Positions 1-8,675 of a stretch of 64,000 nt of DNA are shown here, piece after piece. The notes under the pieces were generated by a model. It saw only the letters and a list, made by a program, of their open reading frames with translations, did no database searches and was not told the origin of the DNA. Position numbers and translations under genes: made by a program. The stretch spans positions 1 to 64,000 of the forward strand of contig UBYA01000015.1 of assembly GCA_900469615.1 (NCBI GenBank). Reading direction: 5' to 3'. Source of the stretch: Hyphomicrobiales bacterium (GTDB lineage: Bacteria; Pseudomonadota; Alphaproteobacteria; Rhizobiales; Rhizobiaceae). The stretch's first letter is position 1. The number at the start of each line of letters is the position of its first letter.

Positions 1-351
1 ATGAAACTTCAATCCTCTTATTGGCCTCTTGCTGGCCCTTTGCCGGCGCCGGACCAGGCCTTCGAAGCAAAACCGGCATTGCGATCGTATGCGCTTATAC
101 ACAGGATCGCCGGTGACGCCTATATACGATGCTCCGCGATGGGGTTTTGCGACGGAAGTGTCATAAAGAGCAGATCGTATTTGCGGCAAGTGTACCGATG
201 CCGCTCCCCATGCCGCGGATGAAACGAAGCCTTTGTACTTTAAGCTTATCATCGCCCGTTGCTTGTGATTGGCATCATGTTACCGCATGATGGACGTGGC
301 ATGATCGTTCCGCGGGGAACGGGTATCGAGTTGGCGGTTCGGGACTTTTGC
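1..351. other. no confident gene at left edge
   Basis: I see no convincing gene here. A 73-codon plus-strand frame occupies the first 222 bases, but its translation is arginine- and cysteine-rich without any recognisable motif and it lacks a visible ribosome binding site because it begins at the window edge. It is more likely chance coding in GC-rich DNA. The stretch probably holds the promoter of the acetyltransferase that follows. Confidence 0.4.
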
Positions 352-1209
352 ATGAAAGCGATTTTTGCCGTGCGTACGATGCGGGCCGGCGAGTTGGAAC
401 TCGCTCTGGAATGGGCCCGCCAAGAGGGCTGGAATCCCGGCGTGGACGATGCCCCGGCATTCTGGGAGGCGGATCCGTCCGGTTTTCTCGTCGGCGCGAT
501 CGGCGAGGTGCCGGTCGGCTGCATCTCCGTCGTCCGCTATGGCGAAGCTTTTGCGTTTCTCGGCCTCTACATGCTCCACCCGGAGTTTCGCGGCAAGGGA
601 TACGGCAGGCAGCTCTGGAACAAGGGCATGGCGCTGGCCGGAAATCGCACTATCGGGCTGGACGCAGTAGTCGCGCAGCAGGAAAACTACCGCCGGCACG
701 GTTTCGAGGTCGCATATCGAACCATGCGCTATGGCGGCATCCCCAAGACGTTCGACGTCGACGAGCAGCAGGCCAGGCAGGTGGTGCCGGTGACGGACGG
801 CAAGCTTGACGGACTGGTGCGCTACGATGCCGAGATTTTTCCCGGCTTGCGCTATTCCTTCATCAGGGCATGGTGCGGCGCTCCCGAGAGGCGAAAGTCC
901 TTCATCGTCGGCGGCGGCAGCAGAGTTCGCGGCTTCGGGACGATCCGGCGCTGTTTCGAGGGCTACAAGATCGGCCCGCTGTTTGCCAGCAAGCCGGAAG
1001 TGGCTCAGGCCCTGTTGAGCAGGTTGCTTGCCGAGACCAGGGGTGCGCCGGTCTATCTGGATGTGCCGGTGGACAACGGGCAAGCCATCCGCATTGCCGA
1101 AGATTGCGGTCTTTCTCCCGTCTTCGGAACGGCACGCATGTATCGCGGCAAGCCGCCGGAAACGTCTCTCGATCGCGTTTTCGGCATCACCACGCTCGAG
1201 CTCGGCTAA
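352..1209 (+). CDS. GNAT family N-acetyltransferase, two-domain
   Basis: A 285-residue protein of the GCN5-related acetyltransferase superfamily, which transfers acetyl from acetyl-CoA to an amine. The N-terminal GNAT fold covers about residues 1-140 and contains the acetyl-CoA binding signature HPEFRGKGYGRQL. The C-terminal 130 residues resemble the second acetyltransferase-like domain seen in YitH/YitI-type proteins, with a conserved-looking MYRG segment near the end. Upstream in-frame ATGs at 259 and 301 exist; I prefer 352 because the encoded MKAIFAVRTMRAGEL opens directly into the first GNAT strand. The substrate cannot be read from the sequence. It stands alone on its strand before the methyltransferase, with about 190 bases between them. 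Confidence 0.85.
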   Translation: MKAIFAVRTMRAGELELALEWARQEGWNPGVDDAPAFWEADPSGFLVGAIGEVPVGCISVVRYGEAFAFLGLYMLHPEFRGKGYGRQLWNKGMALAGNRTIGLDAVVAQQENYRRHGFEVAYRTMRYGGIPKTFDVDEQQARQVVPVTDGKLDGLVRYDAEIFPGLRYSFIRAWCGAPERRKSFIVGGGSRVRGFGTIRRCFEGYKIGPLFASKPEVAQALLSRLLAETRGAPVYLDVPVDNGQAIRIAEDCGLSPVFGTARMYRGKPPETSLDRVFGITTLELG

Positions 1210-1395
1210 CGCCATTCCTCTTGTTTCGCGCGGGAACGGAAACGCCGATATTAACCTTAACAAACGATTACTCGCCGCATGGGGAGCTTAAACAACCTTA
1301 ACGGCTGCATATTCCGCATGGCCGCTATATAGATTGCCTGGGGGCGCCAAGGGGAATTGAACAATGATTGTTCATTTTCTGTATTGGAGTCGGCA

Positions 1396-2205
1396 ATGCA
1401 TGTCATGGAAAGTATTAACCGGCAGACCTGGCGTAATCCTTGGGCTTTGCGCGACTACCGCCGCAGTAACGGCTATCTCAACGAAGGCGAGCGTGCCGCC
1501 TTTGCCATCGGCATTCCGCAGACGGGCAGGGGGCGCGTCCTCGATATCGGTGTCGGCGGGGGGCGCACGGCGCGGCTGCTGCGCGATGCGGCAAGCGACT
1601 ACATCGGTGTCGACTATACGCCGCAAATGGTCGAACTGTGCCGAAAGAACCATCCGGACCTGCGGTTCGAGCACATGGATGCGCGCGACCTTTCGGCGTT
1701 CGGCGACGCCAGTTTCGATCTGGTCGTCTTCAGCTATAACGGCATCGATTCCGTCGATGCGGCGGGGAGGCTTGCGATCCTGCACGAGGCGGCGCGCGTG
1801 CTGGCTTCCGGCGGAGCCTTCGTCTTTTCGACCTTCCATCGCGGCTGGCGCGGCTTCGATCGCCGCGTCGATTATCGCCGGCTGGAATGGACGCCCAATC
1901 CGGTGCGGCTCGGCTTGCGGACCCTGCGTTATGTCGAAGGCCGCATTTCCGGCACGTTGCGCCAGCGTCGCCTGAGGCCGCTGGAGGAGCGCGAGGGCGA
2001 GCATGCGATCCTGCTGCACGGCGCGCATGATTTCGGTGTCATGGTCTATGCCACGACGCCGGCGCAGGTTCAGTCGCAACTGGCCGGTGCCGGCTTTGCC
2101 ATGCCGGCGCTGGTGCTCGATCTGGATGGAAAGCCGATCGGCGCCGTGGCTTCGCCCGAGCAGGAATATTTCCACGTCGTCGCACACAAACCGGGCGTTC
2201 GATGA
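1396..2205 (+). CDS. class I SAM-dependent methyltransferase
   Basis: A 269-residue Rossmann-fold methyltransferase. Motif I is VLDIGVGGGRTARLL at about residues 49-63, followed by the acidic ribose-binding residue in YIGVDYTPQMVELC and a motif II/III region ending in FDLVVFSYNGID. The remainder lacks an identifiable substrate domain, so the acceptor is unknown. Start chosen at the ATG at 1396, which has GGAG six bases upstream; an in-frame ATG at 1357 would add 13 residues without a ribosome binding site. The intergenic DNA before it contains four TTAA words within 52 bases (1251-1302), resembling loose CtrA half-sites, and a CTATAT-like -10 element near 1332. Confidence 0.85.
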   Translation: MHVMESINRQTWRNPWALRDYRRSNGYLNEGERAAFAIGIPQTGRGRVLDIGVGGGRTARLLRDAASDYIGVDYTPQMVELCRKNHPDLRFEHMDARDLSAFGDASFDLVVFSYNGIDSVDAAGRLAILHEAARVLASGGAFVFSTFHRGWRGFDRRVDYRRLEWTPNPVRLGLRTLRYVEGRISGTLRQRRLRPLEEREGEHAILLHGAHDFGVMVYATTPAQVQSQLAGAGFAMPALVLDLDGKPIGAVASPEQEYFHVVAHKPGVR

Positions 2206-2406
2206 GGCAAGGTCGCAGGCCGGACGGGGCCTGGTCCGCAGCCCCTGTCCAGCCGCAGCCGGAAAAATCCTGTTGGAGGCGCTGATTCGTCATGCAAAAA
2301 GCCGAATCTCCTGAGACAACAGGGTCGCTTTCCCAAAAACAAAGCTTTATAGATGCGCGGGTTTGAGCAAGGCGCGCCTCCGCGCGCAGGAAGCGGGAAT
2401 GGATAA

Positions 2407-3702
2407 ATGACGAATGTTGTAGTGATCGGCTCGCAATGGGGTGACGAAGGCAAGGGCAAGATTGTCGACTGGCTTTCGGAACGCGCCGACGTGATTGTAC
2501 GCTTTCAGGGCGGCCATAATGCCGGTCACACGCTTGTCGTCGACGGTGTCAGCTACAAGCTCGCGCTGCTGCCCTCCGGGCTCGTGCGCGGCAAGCTCAG
2601 CGTCATCGGCAACGGCGTCGTCGTCGATCCCCACCATTTCGTCGCCGAAGTGGAGAAGCTGCGCGCCCAGGGCGTCGCGGTGACCCCCGATGTTCTGCGC
2701 ATCGCCGAGAACGCGCCGCTGATCCTGTCGCTGCACCGCGACCTGGACGGGCTGCGCGAAGATGCCGCTTCCAACAGCGGCACGAAAATCGGCACGACCC
2801 GCCGCGGCATCGGCCCGGCCTATGAAGACAAGGTCGGCCGCCGCGCCATCCGCGTCATCGACCTTGCCGAGCCGGAGACGCTGCCGGCCAAGATCGACCG
2901 CCTTCTGACGCATCACAATGCGCTGCGCCGCGGCATGGGCCTTGACGAAATTTCCTTCGATGCGCTGCATCAGGAGCTGACCTCCGTTGCCGAACACATC
3001 CTGCCCTATGTCGACCAGGTCTGGCGGCTGCTCGACGAGCAGCGCAAGATCGGTGCGCGCATCCTGTTCGAAGGCGCGCAGGGCGCGCTGCTGGACAACG
3101 ACCATGGCACCTATCCGTATGTAACCTCATCCAACACGGTCGCCGGCCAGGCGGCCGCCGGTTCGGGTCTCGGCCCGACGGCGCTCGGCTATGTGCTCGG
3201 CATCACCAAGGCTTACACGACGCGCGTCGGCGAAGGACCGTTTCCCTGCGAATTGCATGACGAGATCGGCAAGCATCTGGCGACCGTCGGGCGCGAGGTC
3301 GGCGTCAATACCGGCCGTCCGCGGCGTTGCGGCTGGTTCGATGCCGTGCTGGTGCGCCAGACGGTCAAGACCTCGGGCATTACGGGCATCGCTCTCACCA
3401 AGCTCGACGTGCTCGATGGTCTCGAGGAGCTGAAGATCTGCGTCGGCTACAAGCTCGACGGCAAGGAGATCGACTATCTGCCGGCAAGCCAGGCGACACA
3501 GGCGCGCGTCGAGCCGGTCTACATCACGCTCGAAGGCTGGAAGCAGTCCACTGTCGGTGCCCGCAAATGGGCCGATCTGCCCGCGCAGGCGATCAAATAT
3601 GTCCGGCAGGTGGAAGAGCTGATCGGCGCGCCCGTGGCGCTGCTTTCGACCAGCCCGGAGCGCGAGGACACCATACTTGTGACTGACCCTTTTGAGGGCT
3701 AA
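2407..3702 (+). CDS. purA: adenylosuccinate synthetase
   Basis: PurA, 431 residues, the usual family length. It condenses IMP with aspartate using GTP to give adenylosuccinate, the first committed step to AMP, in the cytoplasm. Diagnostic features are the N-terminal phosphate-binding loop GSQWGDEGKGKIVDWL, the GGHNAGHT IMP/Mg site, the GTRRGIGPAYEDK segment, the FEGAQGALLDNDHGTYPYV signature and the C-terminal GTP-recognition LTKLDVLDGL. The ATG at 2407 gives the canonical MTNVVVIGSQWGDEGKG start. The gene is followed after 61 bases by a large membrane protein gene on the same strand. Confidence 0.98.
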   Translation: MTNVVVIGSQWGDEGKGKIVDWLSERADVIVRFQGGHNAGHTLVVDGVSYKLALLPSGLVRGKLSVIGNGVVVDPHHFVAEVEKLRAQGVAVTPDVLRIAENAPLILSLHRDLDGLREDAASNSGTKIGTTRRGIGPAYEDKVGRRAIRVIDLAEPETLPAKIDRLLTHHNALRRGMGLDEISFDALHQELTSVAEHILPYVDQVWRLLDEQRKIGARILFEGAQGALLDNDHGTYPYVTSSNTVAGQAAAGSGLGPTALGYVLGITKAYTTRVGEGPFPCELHDEIGKHLATVGREVGVNTGRPRRCGWFDAVLVRQTVKTSGITGIALTKLDVLDGLEELKICVGYKLDGKEIDYLPASQATQARVEPVYITLEGWKQSTVGARKWADLPAQAIKYVRQVEELIGAPVALLSTSPEREDTILVTDPFEG

Positions 3703-3763
3703 AGTCGCGAACCTATGACGAATCCCGGCCCGGCTGCGCGCCGGGCATCATGAGAAAGTGCTG

Positions 3764-6136
3764 ATGGCGGATTTTGTAGCAGTTATTCGACGGGCCGTTG
3801 ACGGCCTGACGGACAATACTCCCGAGATGCGGGTCAAGGTTTACGATCGAGCTCGTGGTGCCGTGCAGCGGCAGCTCGAGAGCATGAAGCCGCGCCCGCC
3901 GGAGGAAATGCTGCGCCGTCAGCTCGACAAGCTTGAGGCCGCGATCGTCGAGGTCGAGGCCGAGCATGCCGAAGCCTTGCCGGGAGCCGAAGAGCCGGCC
4001 GCCGAAGCGCCTGTCGTGCATGAGGAGGTCGCTCCCGAGCCAGTGCAGGAGCATCATGCGGCGGAGGAAGCTCACGCCGAGCCGCATGTAGAGGAGCCCG
4101 CACCCGCTCCAGCCGAAATCCATGCGCATGAGGAGCCGAGCGTTGCCCAGCCCGCTCACGAGGAGTCCGCTTACGACGAGCCGGCGGTGCAGGCTGAGCA
4201 AAGCCACGAGCAGGCGCCGCAGCCGGTAGAGGAGCAGAGCGAGCCGCACCGCGAGGAAGAGCCTCATGTTCCCGCTGCCGAGCACGCCGGCACCGAGCAT
4301 CAAGCGGAGGTTCACGAGGAACCGATTCCCGAGCCGGTTTCTCACGACGAGCCGCATCATCCGGTGGAAGAGGCGCCGGAGGTTGTCGCCGAGCCCGTTC
4401 AGGCCGCGCCAGCAGCGCCCGCGCCGACACCCTCGGTCGACGATGTCATAAGTCAGGTCGATCAGATCTGGGCCGAGGTCGATGCGCCTTCTCATCAGCC
4501 CGCGCCTGAAGTGGCGGCTGCCGATCAGAGCGAACCGGTCATGCCGGCTGCGGCTTTCGCGGAAACGCCTTTCGGGCAGCCGATAGAGCCGCCGGAGCCT
4601 GGAAAGGCGCCTGCCGGCAACAAGGGCTTCGTCTGGGACGCCGATGTCTTCGAGGAGTTGGAGCCGGTCCCTGCGGCCTCCAAGCCGGCCCAGCAGCAGG
4701 CGCCCGAAAACGCTTTTGACGACGTCGATCTCTTTGCGGACGTGCATTCCTCCCGCAAGCCGGCATCCGATGCCGATGCTGCCAATGACGGCTGGCGCGA
4801 GCTCAAGGAGCTTGCCGGCTTCGACAAGCGCGCGGAAGACGAACGGGGCGGCGGTTCCTCCATCCCGCCCGATCTCGATCAGGGCATGGCTGCAAAGCTT
4901 CAGGGCCGAAGCTATCGCATGGAGCCGAAGCGCCGTCGCATCAACGTTACCGGCATCATCGTCACGCTTGTCGGTCTTGCCGTCGTCGGCGGTGGCGGCT
5001 ACGCAGCCTGGCTGAACCGTGATGCGCTCAACAACATGGTGACGAAACTTGTCAGCTCGGCGCCGAAAAATGCGGCCGCCCCCGCGACGTCGGATACGGC
5101 AGACAACAATGCCTCGAATAGCGGCGATGCCGCGCCACCTGCGCAGCAGCAGGCAGCTGCCACGCCGCCGCAGAGCAATAATACGACTGCGGCCCAGCAG
5201 CCGGCGGGCTCCACCAATACGGATGTCGCCGCGTTGAGCGACCCGAATACCGTCAATACCAAGTTCACGCAGCGCCTTCTTCCCAATGGCACGGAAGAAG
5301 ACGACGGGCCGGCTCCGAGCAGCCAGCCGGGCGTCGTGGAGGGCAAATCCGTGGCGGAGCAGAATGTCGCTTCCGCTGCTCCGGCCGCGACAACGCCGCC
5401 GCCCGCCAGCGATGCCGGTGCTGCGCAGACACAGTCGCCCGCGACTGCTGCGACCGCCGCGCCGCCCACACCTGCCGCTTCTGCGGACCAGCAGGCTCCT
5501 GCGGCCAACCAGCAACAGCAGGCGCCGGCCAATCAGCCGCCGCCGGTGACGCAACAGACCGCTTCAGCCACGGACGGGCAGAAGGTTTTCCTTTATGAGG
5601 AGCGCCTCGGCCAGACATCGCCCGCCGCCTTCCAGGGCACGGTCACTTGGTCCGTTCAGGAAGGCAAGGGGGCCGATGGCCGGTCTGAGCCTTCGGTGCA
5701 GGGTCTCATCAATGTTCCGGATCGCGGCCTGACCGCGACGATCACGGTTTCGCGGAATTCGGATTCCTCGCTACCGGCCAGCCATCTGATCGAACTCGCC
5801 TTCCAGGTGCCGCCGAATTTCGAGGGCGGGGCGATCGATAATGTCCAGCGCGTCGCCTTGAAGGCAACCGAGCAGGATCGCGGCGATGCCCTGATCGCGG
5901 TGCCGGCCAAAGTCACCGACGATGTCTACATGGTCGCGCTCAACGATTTCCCGGATGCGCGCAAGACCAACCTCGATCTTTTGAAGAACCGCAACTGGAT
6001 CGATATTCCCGTCGTCTATCGCAACGGCCGGCGTGCGCTGCTGACGATGGAAAAGGGCCCGACCGGCACAGACGCCTTCAACAAGGCGATCGCGGAGTGG
6101 CAGGCGCTTGGCGGTGTCGCCTCGAGCGGTCAATAA
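3764..6136 (+). CDS. large single-pass membrane protein with disordered Pro/Glu/His-rich cytoplasmic arm
   Basis: A 790-residue protein I cannot assign to a named function. Residues 1-75 look folded and helical. Residues about 75-220 are low-complexity, dominated by Glu, Pro, Ala and His. Residues 220-390 are predicted disordered apart from an acidic FDDVDLFADVHSSR patch. One transmembrane helix (INVTGIIVTLVGLAVVGGGG) lies at about 393-415. A second Ala/Gln/Pro/Thr-rich linker follows to about 600, and residues 605-786 form a compact beta-rich C-terminal domain. With no cleavable signal, the acidic arm should be cytoplasmic and the C-terminal domain periplasmic. The ATG at 3764 is preferred over GTG at 3758 because GAGAAAG precedes it. 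A strong terminator follows. Confidence 0.8.
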   Translation: MADFVAVIRRAVDGLTDNTPEMRVKVYDRARGAVQRQLESMKPRPPEEMLRRQLDKLEAAIVEVEAEHAEALPGAEEPAAEAPVVHEEVAPEPVQEHHAAEEAHAEPHVEEPAPAPAEIHAHEEPSVAQPAHEESAYDEPAVQAEQSHEQAPQPVEEQSEPHREEEPHVPAAEHAGTEHQAEVHEEPIPEPVSHDEPHHPVEEAPEVVAEPVQAAPAAPAPTPSVDDVISQVDQIWAEVDAPSHQPAPEVAAADQSEPVMPAAAFAETPFGQPIEPPEPGKAPAGNKGFVWDADVFEELEPVPAASKPAQQQAPENAFDDVDLFADVHSSRKPASDADAANDGWRELKELAGFDKRAEDERGGGSSIPPDLDQGMAAKLQGRSYRMEPKRRRINVTGIIVTLVGLAVVGGGGYAAWLNRDALNNMVTKLVSSAPKNAAAPATSDTADNNASNSGDAAPPAQQQAAATPPQSNNTTAAQQPAGSTNTDVAALSDPNTVNTKFTQRLLPNGTEEDDGPAPSSQPGVVEGKSVAEQNVASAAPAATTPPPASDAGAAQTQSPATAATAAPPTPAASADQQAPAANQQQQAPANQPPPVTQQTASATDGQKVFLYEERLGQTSPAAFQGTVTWSVQEGKGADGRSEPSVQGLINVPDRGLTATITVSRNSDSSLPASHLIELAFQVPPNFEGGAIDNVQRVALKATEQDRGDALIAVPAKVTDDVYMVALNDFPDARKTNLDLLKNRNWIDIPVVYRNGRRALLTMEKGPTGTDAFNKAIAEWQALGGVASSGQ

Positions 6137-6161
6137 GATCTCGCGAAATCGATGGATATGG

Positions 6162-6193
6162 AAAAGGCGGGCTTTGCGGCCCGCCTTTTCATT
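6162..6193 (+). terminator. rho-independent terminator of the 790-residue membrane protein gene
   Basis: A GGCGGGC/GCCCGCC stem with a short TTTGCG loop is flanked by AAAA and TTTT, beginning 26 bases after the stop codon. The A and T runs extend the stem, so it may work on both strands. Confidence 0.85.
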
Positions 6194-6203
6194 TCTACCC
6201 TTC

Positions 6204-6297
6204 AGAGCGGTTCCACGTTTCATGGAACCGCTCTATCCTTTTGTTTCTACGCAATTCCGGATGGAAAACCGCTGCGCACTTTTTCTGGAACTGCTCC
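6204..6297. repeat. dispersed intergenic repeat, copy A
   Basis: This 94-base element opens with a GAGCGGTTCC/GGAACCGCTC hairpin, continues through a TTTGTTTCTACGCAATTCCG segment and ends in GCGCACTTTTTCTGGAA. Related copies occur at 9986-10069, 16563-16666 (inverted), 47708-47796 and 55623-55780. It lies between two convergent genes. Confidence 0.75.
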
Positions 6298-6318
6298 AGG
6301 ACCTCCCGAAGGTGATCT

Positions 6319-7227
6319 TCAGGCTGTCGCTTCGACGACGCGCAGGGCCTTGGCGCGTTCCAGCGCATCCTTCTGCACGGCTTCCTGAACCTTCTCGAAG
6401 GCGCGAACCTCGATCTGGCGCACGCGTTCGCGGCTGATGTCGAACTCGGTCGAGAGATCCTCCAGTGTCACCGGATCGTCGGCGAGGCGGCGGGCTTCGA
6501 AGATGCGGCGCTCACGATCGTTCAGAACACCCATCGCACGTGCTAGCATGCGGCGGCGCGTATCGAGTTCGTCCTGCTCGATCAGCACGTCTTCCTGGCT
6601 GTCGTGATCATCCACCAGCCAATCCTGCCACTGGCCGGAATCGCCTTCGGCGGCCTTGATCGGAGCGTTCAGCGAAGCGTCGCCGGAGAGGCGGCGGTTC
6701 ATCGAAACGACTTCCTCCTCAGAGACGTTCAGCTTGGTGGCGATCTCGGTGACGTGCTCCGGCTTCAGGTCGCCGTCATCGATTGCCTGGATGCGGCCTT
6801 TCAGCCGGCGCAGGTTGAAGAACAGGCGCTTCTGGTTGGCCGTCGTGCCCATCTTCACCAGCGACCACGAGCGCAGGATATATTCCTGGATGGAAGCCTT
6901 GATCCACCACATGGCGTAGGTCGCCAGGCGGAAGCCGCGTTCCGGATCGAATTTCTTGACGGCCTGCATCAGGCCGACATTGCCTTCCGATACGACTTCG
7001 CCGATCGGCAGGCCATAGCCGCGATAGCCCATGGCGATCTTCGCCACGAGGCGCAGATGGCTGGTGACGAGCTTGTGCGCGGCCTGACGGTCGGCATGTT
7101 CCGCATAGCGCTTGGCGAGCATGTACTCTTCCTGCGGTTCCAGCATCGGGAACTTGCGGATTTCGTCGAGATAACGATTGAGGCCGGCTTCTCCGGCAGC
7201 GATGGACGGTAAGGTATTACGGGCCAT
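6319..7227 (-). CDS. rpoH: RNA polymerase heat-shock sigma factor sigma-32
   Basis: RpoH, 302 residues, directing RNA polymerase to heat-shock and stress promoters. Region 2 is intact with LRLVAKIAMGYRGYGLPIGE and the -10 recognition stretch ATYAMWWIKASIQEYILRSW. It is followed by the RpoH box QKRLFFNLRRLK, which distinguishes sigma-32 from other sigma-70 factors. Region 4 carries the helix-turn-helix TLEDLSTEFDISRERVRQIE. The ATG at 7227 gives MARNTLPSIAAGE and has AGGAGGGTGC just upstream; the frame stays open 75 bases further but that is not needed. Rhizobia usually carry two rpoH genes; the sequence alone suggests the housekeeping-like copy. Confidence 0.97.
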   Translation of the reverse strand: MARNTLPSIAAGEAGLNRYLDEIRKFPMLEPQEEYMLAKRYAEHADRQAAHKLVTSHLRLVAKIAMGYRGYGLPIGEVVSEGNVGLMQAVKKFDPERGFRLATYAMWWIKASIQEYILRSWSLVKMGTTANQKRLFFNLRRLKGRIQAIDDGDLKPEHVTEIATKLNVSEEEVVSMNRRLSGDASLNAPIKAAEGDSGQWQDWLVDDHDSQEDVLIEQDELDTRRRMLARAMGVLNDRERRIFEARRLADDPVTLEDLSTEFDISRERVRQIEVRAFEKVQEAVQKDALERAKALRVVEATA

Positions 7228-7599
7228 GATTGTGCACCCTCCTATTCGAGATTTGGTTCCTTCTGGGGGCGTATTTTGCGCGCCTTCTGCGAAGCGGACC
7301 AAGGCGTACGGGTCCGAGGACCCCGCACTGAACCAATGTAAAGATAAGTATGGCGAAACGGCGATTCAAGGATCTGGTCACGCAACTGTTATAGCGGCGT
7401 GACCACTGGTCCCGTCGTGACATCGCCCTTGGGATTATCCTCCCGAATATTCCGGCGCCATATGACTTCGCCACATCGGCCTCCAAAACGCGATCGCGTT
7501 TTCGGCAAGCACAGGCGCTCGGACTTCGGTCCTTCATACATTGCATTATAGGGCGGCTGGCCGCAGGCGTCCAGCGGCGGCGCTGCGAAAGACTATGGC
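7228..7599. other. rpoH upstream region, no gene
   Basis: This 372-base stretch holds no convincing gene. It carries the rpoH leader of roughly 110 bases with its putative promoter, and the downstream flank of the pseudouridine synthase gene. A long untranslated leader is typical where RpoH translation responds to temperature, but I could not fold it reliably by eye. Confidence 0.5.
7342..7370 (-). promoter_or_regulatory. putative sigma-70 promoter of rpoH
   Basis: Read on the minus strand, CTTGAA is followed after exactly 17 bases by TTATCT. This matches the rhizobial housekeeping pattern (CTTGAC, 17 bases, CTATAT) well at the -35 and moderately at the -10. The -10 would lie about 115 bases upstream of the rpoH start. 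Confidence 0.5.
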
Positions 7600-8625
7600 T
7601 TATCCTCGCAGGGCCTCTACAAGCTCTTCCATATCGTCGGGCAGGGGCGCCTCGAAATGCATGATTTCGCCGGTGCGCGGATGCTCGAACTGCAGCATGT
7701 AGGCATGCAGGGCCTGGCGCGTGAAGCGGCCGACCACTGCCTTTGCGGCTTCCGGCAGGAGATTGGCCTTGGTCTTGAAGCCGCCGCCATAGACGGCGTC
7801 GCCGAGCAGCGGGTGGCCGATATGGGCCATATGCACGCGGATCTGGTGGGTGCGGCCGGTTTCCAGATGGCAATCGATCAGCGCGGCGAGGGCGGCCGCA
7901 TCCGGTGTCTCGTGAAATCGTTCCAGCACCTCGTAATGCGTGATGGCTTCGTCCGCATCCTGCGAATCCGCGCGTTTGACGGCGCGGCGCGTACGGTCGC
8001 TGCTCGAACGGCCAAGGGGCGCGTCGATGGTGCCGACGAGCTGGCGCGGCCGTCCCCAGACGATCGCCTGATAGGCGCGCTCAAGCGCCGTTGTCCTGCC
8101 GTGATCGGCAAATTGCAGGGATAGATGCCGGTGCGCGACGTCGTTCTTGGCGACGACCATCACGCCGGTCGTATCCTTGTCCAGGCGGTGCACGATGCCA
8201 GGGCGGCGGACGCCGCCGATGCCGGAAAGGCTGGCGCCGCAATGGTGGATCAGTGCATTGACCAATGTTCCCGTCCAGTTGCCCGCGGCAGGGTGGACGA
8301 CCAGCCCGGCCGGCTTGGAGATGACGATGACGTCATCGTCCTCATAGAGCACGTCGAGCGGGATATCCTCGCCCTGCGGCGTCGGGTCCTCCGGTTCGGG
8401 CATCGTGATCTCGTAGACGTCGCCGGGGCGCACCTTGCGTTTTGCATCCGTTACCGGCGCGCCTTTGAGCGAAACTGAGCCCTCCTTGATCAGCGCCTGC
8501 ACGCGACTGCGGGAGAATTCCTCGCCGATCTCGGCCGTCAACCATGAATCGAGCCGTCCTTCGGCACTTTCATCGGCGGTAAGGACTTTTCTATTGCTCG
8601 CGGCTTCTTTAAAGGGGTCGCTCAA
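7600..8625 (-). CDS. rluD: RluA/RluD-family 23S rRNA pseudouridine synthase
   Basis: A 341-residue pseudouridine synthase that isomerises specific uridines, in E. coli RluD those of helix 69 of 23S rRNA. An N-terminal S4 RNA-binding domain (about residues 20-85) precedes the catalytic domain. The active-site loop GIVHRLDKDTTGVMVVAK contains the catalytic Asp in HRLDKDT. Later motifs include the family GRTHQIRVHMAHIGHPLLGD. I place the start at a TTG at 8625, which has GGAGAAATACG in front of it and gives (M)SDPFKEAASNRKVL. The frame is open 21 bases further to an ATG at 8646. RluD versus RluC specificity is inferred from overall resemblance. Confidence 0.85.
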   Translation of the reverse strand: MSDPFKEAASNRKVLTADESAEGRLDSWLTAEIGEEFSRSRVQALIKEGSVSLKGAPVTDAKRKVRPGDVYEITMPEPEDPTPQGEDIPLDVLYEDDDVIVISKPAGLVVHPAAGNWTGTLVNALIHHCGASLSGIGGVRRPGIVHRLDKDTTGVMVVAKNDVAHRHLSLQFADHGRTTALERAYQAIVWGRPRQLVGTIDAPLGRSSSDRTRRAVKRADSQDADEAITHYEVLERFHETPDAAALAALIDCHLETGRTHQIRVHMAHIGHPLLGDAVYGGGFKTKANLLPEAAKAVVGRFTRQALHAYMLQFEHPRTGEIMHFEAPLPDDMEELVEALRG

Positions 8626-8675
8626 ACGTATTTCTCCGGCGCACAAAGCGCTCTACTGGAAGCAAGGACGCATCG

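Noticed and set aside
1..222. A 73-codon plus-strand frame at the left edge.
   Set aside because: No motif, unusual Arg/Cys/Ser composition and no visible start signal, so I did not call it a gene.
3713..5554. A 613-codon open frame on the minus strand opposite the large membrane protein gene.
   Set aside because: Its translation is extremely rich in Arg, Leu and Gly, the usual mirror image of a Pro/Ala/Glu-rich gene in GC-rich DNA. It has no domain and the plus-strand gene has a proper ribosome binding site, a membrane helix and a terminator.
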